Part shown: positions 58,166 through 64,000 of the stretch, in pieces
Layout of the letters: each line of letters starts with the position of its first letter
How positions within the stretch are numbered: the stretch's first letter is position 1
NCBI GenBank assembly: GCA_019426215.1
Contig: CM033402.1
Coordinates: 1,736,001-1,800,000, forward strand
Source of the DNA: Buddleja alternifolia
Lineage: Eukaryota > Streptophyta > Magnoliopsida > Lamiales > Scrophulariaceae
DNA: 64,000 nt
Direction: 5' to 3'
Position numbers and translations under genes: made by a program
Notes under the pieces: model-generated
Databases searched by the model: none
Told to the model about the DNA's origin: nothing
What the model saw: only the letters and a program-made list of their open reading frames with translations

Positions 58166-58655
58166 GTGGCTAAAGCACATTTCAGGGCTGCTAGACAAGG
58201 CACACGGTGCCCAGGCACGCTGGCCCTTGCACCCAGGTGCTGCCGTGCGAAGACGGGTGCTACGCACCGCCCAGGCACCTCTCTTCTTATGCCTAGGCAC
58301 CCCCCTCTTGGCGCCCAGGTGCCGTCGTGCGAAGCCTGGTGCCACACGACGCCCAGGCGCGCCGAGAGTTGTAAACGAGCTTTTAACGCTATTTTGGGCT
58401 ATTTTTGGCATGTTTGAGTTACCTATGTGATCTAGGTCTTTTTTTCTTAGTCTCCAAGTATAGAACATACAAGTAGATAATTTCTTCATCATTGTAACTT
58501 GATCTCTCTCATAAGATTAATAAAATATCTCTAGCATAGGTCCGTGGATGTAGGCAAATTGCTGAACCACATAAATTTGTTGTCTCATTTTTTTGCTTTA
58601 TTTTACTTTTAATTTCTTTTATGCGCATTGATTCCTAACAACCGGTATCAGAGCA
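58166..58655 (+). repeat. 5' LTR of the Tnt1-like copia, right part, and primer-binding site
   Basis: Continues the LTR split at 33145. It matches 62640-63088 but carries an extra GC-rich stretch (about 58260-58330) with 'gcccaggcacc'. It ends taaca at 58640, and the primer-binding site follows at 58643-58655. Confidence 0.8.
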
Positions 58656-58682
58656 CGGGTTAATTGAGATCTGTGTGAATCA

Positions 58683-59430
58683 ATGGCGGCTGAAGATGGT
58701 AAAGTAAAAATTGACAAGTTCGATAGAAAGGATTTCTGATCCGCAGATGGAGGATTATCTGTACCAGAAAAAACTCCATGAACCGTTGTCGGGGAAGAAG
58801 CCTGAAAAGATGATAGACGTAGATTTGGAATTGTTGGATAGGCAACACTTAGGGGTTATTTGGCTAACTTATCAAGAAATGTAGCATTTAACATCTTGAA
58901 AGAGAAAACCATTGAGGGTTTGATGAAGGTGCTATCCAACATGTATCAGAAGCCATCGGAGTCGAATAAAGTCTATCTAATGAGACGTTTATTCAACTTA
59001 AGGATGACTGAAGGAGGATCTGTGATAAATCATATCAACGAATTCAATGTGATCATCACTCAGCTAAGTTCGGTTGATATCAATTTTGAGAACGAAGTAA
59101 AGGCCTTAATTCTGTTGTCTTCTTTGCCAGAAAGTTGGAGTGCGATGATAACTGCTGTGAGTAGTTCATCTGGCCAAAGGAAAGAAACTTCAGGAGATTT
59201 GGGATCTAATTTTGAGCAAGAATATTCACCGGAGGGAATCAGGAGAACTCACATCTGCTGCATTGAGTGTAGAAAGCAGAGAGAGATGTGTTCAACGAGG
59301 TGGTCAGAAGGGTAGAGGTCGATCCAAGTCAAAGGGGCGAGCGAAGTCAAAACCGCATAAGGATGGTGATTGCTGGGGCTGCCGTAGAAAAGGTCATTAC
59401 AAGAGGGATTGTCCAGGAAAGGTGGGTTAA
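58683..59430 (+). pseudogene. Tnt1-like gag
   Basis: The ATG at 58683 begins MAAEDGKVKIDKF, as in Tnt1-like gag. A small deletion with frameshift and stop follows near 58738. A second frame carries the next 40 codons, and 58860-59230 has LSRNVAFNILKEKT, YLMRRLFNLRM and ALILLSSLPESW. The zinc knuckle CWGCRRKGHYKRDC (about 59372-59413) is complete but in another frame. At least three frameshifts. Confidence 0.85.
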
Positions 59431-60475
59431 AATTAAAATCGAGAACATCAACACAGCGGCAGATGATGTCAGGGATGCGTTGGTTTGCTGTATTGATAGT
59501 CCAGTACCAGTTGACCAATGGGTACTGGACTCACATGAGTAGTTTCATGCTACTTCGTGTAAGAATTATCTAACAAATTATGTCTCTAGAAAATTTGGAA
59601 AGGTTTTTCTTCCAGATGATGAACCCTTGGATATTGTTGGAAAGGGTGATGTTGTAATAACGACGGCACAGGGGATGCAATTAAGATTGCAAAATGTGAG
59701 GCATGTTCCAGGGTTGAGAAAAAATTTGATCTCGATGGGTCAAATTGACAGTGATGGTTGCACCCCGGTGTTTGGTGGTGGTGTATTAAAAATCACCAAA
59801 ATAAATATGTTGGTGGCTCGTGGTAAGAAGTCCGAGACTTTGTACACTACGGAAATAAAAAAAGACTCGTTAGCTGCAGTCGAGGCCATAGAGGATATGC
59901 ACTAATGGCATAGGCGACTTGGGCATATGAGTGAGAAGGGAATGAGGATCATAGCATCCAAGGGAAAGCTTCCAATCTCGAAGACGGTTGAATTGAGTCT
60001 TTGCAAAGACTGTGTACTTGGGAAGCAGATAAAGATGAGCTTCTCCAAGATGGAAAGAGAATCGAAGGCAGAGAAATTGGAGCTTGTGCATATCGATGTA
60101 TGGGGACCGACACCCGTACAGTCGCTTGGAGGGTTGAGATACTATGTCACCTTTATAGATGATTTCAGTCGAAAGGTATGGGTTTATTTTCTGAAAAATA
60201 AGTCTGATGTGTTTAGACTATGACAACCAAGAATTTAAAGATTATTGTGCAGGGAATGGGATCAAGATGAGCAAGACCATTCCCGGGAATTCGCAGCAGA
60301 ATGGAATTACAGAGCAGATGAATAGAACTTTGAATGAGTGGGCTAGGAGCATGAGGCTCTACTCTAGGTTGCCAAAGACGTTTTGGGCTGATGCACTGGG
60401 CACGGTGGCTTACCTCATCAACCGGGGACCTTCAGCACCATTGGAGTTCAAAATTTCGGAGGAGGTTTGATCTAG
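59431..60475 (+). pseudogene. Tnt1-like protease and integrase
   Basis: The protease active site is destroyed. After WVLDS the expected Gly-Ala-Ser reads His, Glu, then TAG (59540-59542). 59627-59905 encodes the segment HVPGLRKNLISMGQI. HRRLGHMS (pre-integrase) follows a stop at about 59903. The integrase keeps the first Asp (HIDVWGP) and the Glu (NGITEQMNRT). A deletion near 60210, after KNKSDVF, removed the stretch with the second catalytic Asp. Not functional. Confidence 0.85.
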
Positions 60476-62457
60476 AAATGAGGTAACTTTATCATATTTA
60501 AAAAAATTTGGTTGTTTATCTTATGTCTTGTGTAGTTCTGATGACAAGGATAAGTTAGATCCTAAAGCACTGAAGTGCATCTTTATTAGTTGTGGAGGAG
60601 AGAGAGTTTTGGCTATCAGTTCTGTGATTACCAAAACAATAAGGTCATAAGGACTAAATATGTTACGTTTAATGAGAAGGTGCTTTACAAGGATAGACTT
60701 GGGGCAGAGACTGAGGATAATGAGAAACCAAAGGTGATATTGGAAGAGATCACTCTAGACGTGGTTGCGAGAAATGACACTGAGAATAGGATTTAGGAAG
60801 ATCCGGAGACTCCAGTACCAACCTTGAGAAAATAGAGTAGAACTCCTAAACCAAACATAAAGTATTCCTCTTCCTTACACTATTTACTTTTGAAGGGTTC
60901 GGGTGAGCCTGAGTCGTATAAATAGGTAATGAGTATAGGAGATTCTCTCGAGTGGGAGCTATCCATGAAATATAAGATGAGCTCACTTGAGAGAAATAGG
61001 ACGTAGAGGTTGACTAAGTTACCGGAGGGGAAACGAGCTTTGCAAAACAAGTGGGTATTCCGAGTTAAGGATGAGCCAGATGGTAGTAAAAGGTACAAGG
61101 CAAGGTTGGTAGTTAAAGGGTTCCAATAGAGGGAAGGGATTGACTACACGGAAATATTTTCGCCAGTTGTTAAGTTGACCACCATCAGAATGGTATTGAG
61201 TATTGTTCCTACTGATGATTTACATTTTGAGCAGTTAGATGTAAACATGGCGTTCTTTCATGGGGATTTGGAGGAGGATATTTATATGGTTCAACCAGAG
61301 GGTATTCTGGAAACAGGAAAAGAAAACCTTGTGTGCAAACTACAGAAAAGTTTGTACAGTTTAAAACAAGCTCCGAGACAGTGGTACAAGAGATTTGACA
61401 CCTTTATGGATGAGAATGGATTTACTAGGTGTCAAATGGACCACTGTTGATATTTTAAGAATTTTAAGGATTGCTACATAATTTTGTTGCTATATGTCGA
61501 TGACCTGTTAGTCACCGGGTCTACTATGGAGGAAATCAAATGGCTAAAACAACAATTGTCAAGTGATTTTGAGATGAAGGACTTAGGGGCTGCAAATACG
61601 ATTCTCAGGATGAGAATTATTCGAGATAGGTCGGGTGGGAGCCTCAAACTGACTCAAGAAAGGTATGTTCATAAGGTGCTTGATAGATTTGTTATCACTG
61701 ATGAAAAGACTAAAAGTGCTCCTTTGCAGAGTCAATTTAAACTAAGCAAGGAGCAATCACCTAAAACTGATGAGGAGCGAGAAAAGATGGCAAAGGTTCC
61801 TTATGCCTTTGCAATTGGAAGTTTGATGTACGCAATGGTGTGTACAAGGCCTGATATAGCTTACGCAGTGGGAGTCGTGAGTAGATTTATGGCTAATCCG
61901 TGTTCACAACATTGGGAAGCGGTGAAATGGCTACTAAGGTATTTGAAAGGCATGTCGGATATGTGTTTGAGTTTTAAGTCTAGAAGTGTCACTTTAGAGG
62001 CTTTGTGGATACTGACTTAGGTGGTGATCTAGATGGTCAGAAGAGCACTTCGGTTTATATTTACACTTTGGGTAGCACATTAATCAGTTCGATGTCAAGG
62101 CTACAAAAATTTGTAGCACTTTCTACAACCGAAGCCGAGTGCATAGCTATTTCAAAAGTTGGGAAAAAAATGGTTTGGTTGAAGAATTTTCTAAGGGAAA
62201 TGGACAAGGAACAAAAGGATTGTCCACTTTATAGTCATAGTCAAAGTGCAATTTGTCATGTGAAGAATCCAAAATTTCACTCGAGGACAAAACATATTCA
62301 GTTGAAGTATCATCACATTCAGGAGATGGTTGATGGTGGAACTTTGGAATTGAAGAAGATTTTGGGTCCAAAAAATCCAGCAGACATGTTGACAAAGGGG
62401 GTTACCATCGAGAAACCGAGGCTTTGCATGGCCTCAGTTGGCCTCGAGTTTCTATGA
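60476..62457 (+). pseudogene. Tnt1-like reverse transcriptase and RNase H
   Basis: Broken frames at 60480-61100 lead to NKWVFRVKDEP, a TAG at about 61129, LDVNMAFFHGDLEEDIYM and LKQAPRQWYKRF. After a TGA at 61448-61450 the frame holds the intact YVDD (about 61494-61505), DFEMKDLGAA and YAMVCTRPDIAY. RNase H (62005-62457) has STTEAECIA, but its catalytic Asp in the SDSQSA-type motif is His (CAT, 62236-62238). It ends PADMLTKG and a stop at 62457. Confidence 0.85.
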
Positions 62458-62560
62458 TGAAGAGGCCGACTTATGCTAGAGAGAGAGTGTGTTTACTTGG
62501 AGAAGTAAGGATCGTGGAGTTTGAAGAAGAGGTTGTGTTTCTACTTTGAGTTTGGTATCC

Positions 62561-63088
62561 AAGTGGGAGATTGATGGGTTGTGTATGGAGATAAGTCAAA
62601 GTGCCAAGGAATTGACAAAAAAAAAAGGAAAAGTGGCAAAGGCACATTTCGGGGCTGCCGAACGAGGCACTCGACGCCCAGGCACGCTGGCCCTTGTGCC
62701 CAGACACCGTCTTGCGAAGACGGGTCCTACACGGTGCCCAGGCACTGTCGTATGAAGCTTGGCTCCACACGACTCCCAGACGCGCCCTCCCTCGAGCCCG
62801 AGCGCGGCTCCGAGAGCTGTAGTCGAGTTTTTGACGCGGTTTTAGGCTATTTTTGGCATGTTTGAGTTACCTATGCGATCTAGGTCTTTGTATCTTAGTT
62901 TCCTAGTGTAGAACATATAAGCAGAAGATTTCTTCATCATTGTAACTTGATCTCTGCCATAAGATCAATAAAATTTCTCTAGCATAGGTCCGTGGATGTA
63001 GGCAAATTGCCGAACCATGTAAAATCATTGTCTCATTTTCTCGCTTTATTTTACTTTTAATTTCTTTTATGCGCATTCATTCCTAACA
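62561..63088 (+). repeat. Purine tract and 3' LTR of the Tnt1-like copia
   Basis: The purine tract aagtgggaga (62561-62570) is followed by the LTR at 62572-63088, starting 'tgatgggttgtg' (the 5' LTR starts 'tgttgggtagtg') and ending 'cattcctaaca'. It is the uninterrupted reference for the SIRE insertion site in the 5' LTR. Confidence 0.85.
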
Positions 63089-64000
63089 ATTGCTAATCCA
63101 AAATTATTGTAATTATTTTTTTAGAAGGAATTTAATTAAAGTAACCATTCCAACAGTAGTGATTATTAAATATGTTCAGTAATTCTTATTAAATATGTTG
63201 CGCGATTGTTGTCAAATATTCAAATTGAGTCATATCTACTCCAGAAAAGACAATTTCGAGATCTATCAAGATGGCAATGAAACTTAAACCCCTCCATGAT
63301 AGACATGGTCGGCTCACGAACAAACACAGCAAAAGAGTTTAAATTTGTAATCTTGCTTTTGACATTGTGTGTATTAGACCTTGAACGTGAGTCTTCTTCA
63401 GATCGTTTGGGGGTCATGCATTTTAGACCTTCTCCCTTAATCTTTTTCAAATTTTATGGGGAGTCATTTCATCTTAGACTCTTATCATATTGTGATATAT
63501 TTTTAGATCATTTTGGGTCATACATGTTAGACGTATCTTTTTCACATGTTTGGGGAAATCATTACATGTCAGACTCTTATCATATTGATGCAATTCGATT
63601 TTTACACCAAGAAATCATATAATCAATTACAATTTATATGTTGAATAACTAAAAATATTGCACTAAATAATTAAAGAACACTTGAATATTAAAAATATGT
63701 AGATGAAGATATTTATTGATTTTCTTGAGAGAGAATACAAGAGATATGCGATTTTTTGCTTCCAAGTGAATGTAAAATACAAAAATGGGTGTCTTTTGGT
63801 ATTTAAAGGGCCTAATCCTAGTCTAAGGGAGTGGTTGGCTGATTTTTGAGTATTTGGGGGGGGGGGGGGGGGGGGGGCAGAAGGGAATATGGGGATCATA
63901 CCCCCCCTTTTTTTAGGGTAATTTTTAGCTATACTTTGAGCCTTTTTATATAGCTATCTTTTGAGCCTTCCTTCCAACAACCAGCTATCTCCCTCTGAGC
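63089..64000. repeat. Duplicated segment, copy B part 4, to window edge
   Basis: After about 200 bp without a match in copy A, 63300-63795 matches 3770-4279 and 63798-64000 matches 6504-6690. The 2.2 kb solo LTR of copy A is absent here. A poly-G run lies at 63857-63877. No gene. Confidence 0.8.

Larger units (their letters stand above)
33079..63088 (+). mobile_element. Tnt1-like Ty1/copia element holding the nested stack
   Basis: The 5' LTR starts TGTTGGGTAGTG at 33079, is split by the SIRE element after 67 bp, resumes at 58166 and ends 'attcctaaca' at 58640. A primer-binding site (cggtatcagagca, 58643-58655, first base of TGG changed) follows. The internal region runs 58683-62457, with a purine tract AAGTGGGAGA at 62561-62570 and a 3' LTR at 62572-63088. 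ATTGCT flanks both sides (33073-33078, 63089-63094), overlapping a 5 bp duplication. Without insertions the element is about 5 kb. Both LTRs carry a GC-rich block with 'gcccaggcac' words. All ORFs are broken. Confidence 0.85.

Noticed and set aside
58076..58417. 113-codon GC-rich frame and its antisense counterparts
   Set aside because: It crosses the junction of the SIRE LTR and the split Tnt1-like LTR. The same GC-rich block occurs in the other LTR.
63857..63877. Poly-G run as a G-quadruplex regulator
   Set aside because: It is a homopolymer of uncertain length that differs between duplicate copies. Nothing nearby is a gene.

Overview
This window is plant nuclear DNA, almost certainly from a eudicot. 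It is AT-rich, full of Ty1/copia elements, MITEs and Helitron-like pieces, and contains one clearly intact host gene: a seven-exon terpene synthase of the TPS-a (sesquiterpene synthase) type on the minus strand at 10222-12889. An asterid or Lamiales source is a guess from the look of the synthase and is not proven.

Layout. 1-6.7 kb is copy A of a duplicated segment. It has been invaded by a LINE fragment, a copia solo LTR inside that LINE, a foldback MITE and a 2.2 kb solo LTR. 6.7-9.9 kb holds a tandem repeat, a broken Ty3/gypsy protease fragment and a complete 580 bp TRIM element. 10.2-13.0 kb is the terpene synthase with a TATA box. 13.1-16.2 kb is MITE/MULE-derived DNA. From 16.24 kb to the right edge lies copy B of the segment, in the same order and orientation as copy A but stretched to almost 48 kb by insertions. 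These are a MULE at 18.3 kb, Helitron-like and MULE/Tourist elements at 20-26 kb, a minus-strand copia element at 26.2-31.9 kb, and a nested stack at 33.08-63.09 kb.

The stack reads as follows. A Tnt1-like copia (33079-63088) has a SIRE/Maximus-type copia (33146-58165) inserted in its 5' LTR. The SIRE in turn received a 2.0 kb solo LTR, a minus-strand copia (38976-46352), a Pack-MULE-like element (47901-49456), a 1.5 kb solo LTR (53955-55503) and a 385 bp MULE MITE (56880-57264). Most insertions are supported by target-site duplications, and several also by an empty site elsewhere in the window.

The collinearity of 1-6.7 kb with 16.2-64 kb suggests a tandem duplication whose unit includes the terpene synthase. 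A second synthase copy would then be expected a few kb beyond the right edge. The most unusual coding feature is the long 3' accessory (env-like) ORF of the SIRE element. It contains two short, phase-1, GT-AG intron-like gaps that restore a continuous frame. The terpene synthase itself has an altered second metal-binding motif (Asp in place of the usual Glu).

No tRNA, rRNA or CRISPR array was seen. All copia and gypsy coding regions are interrupted and are annotated as pseudogenes.
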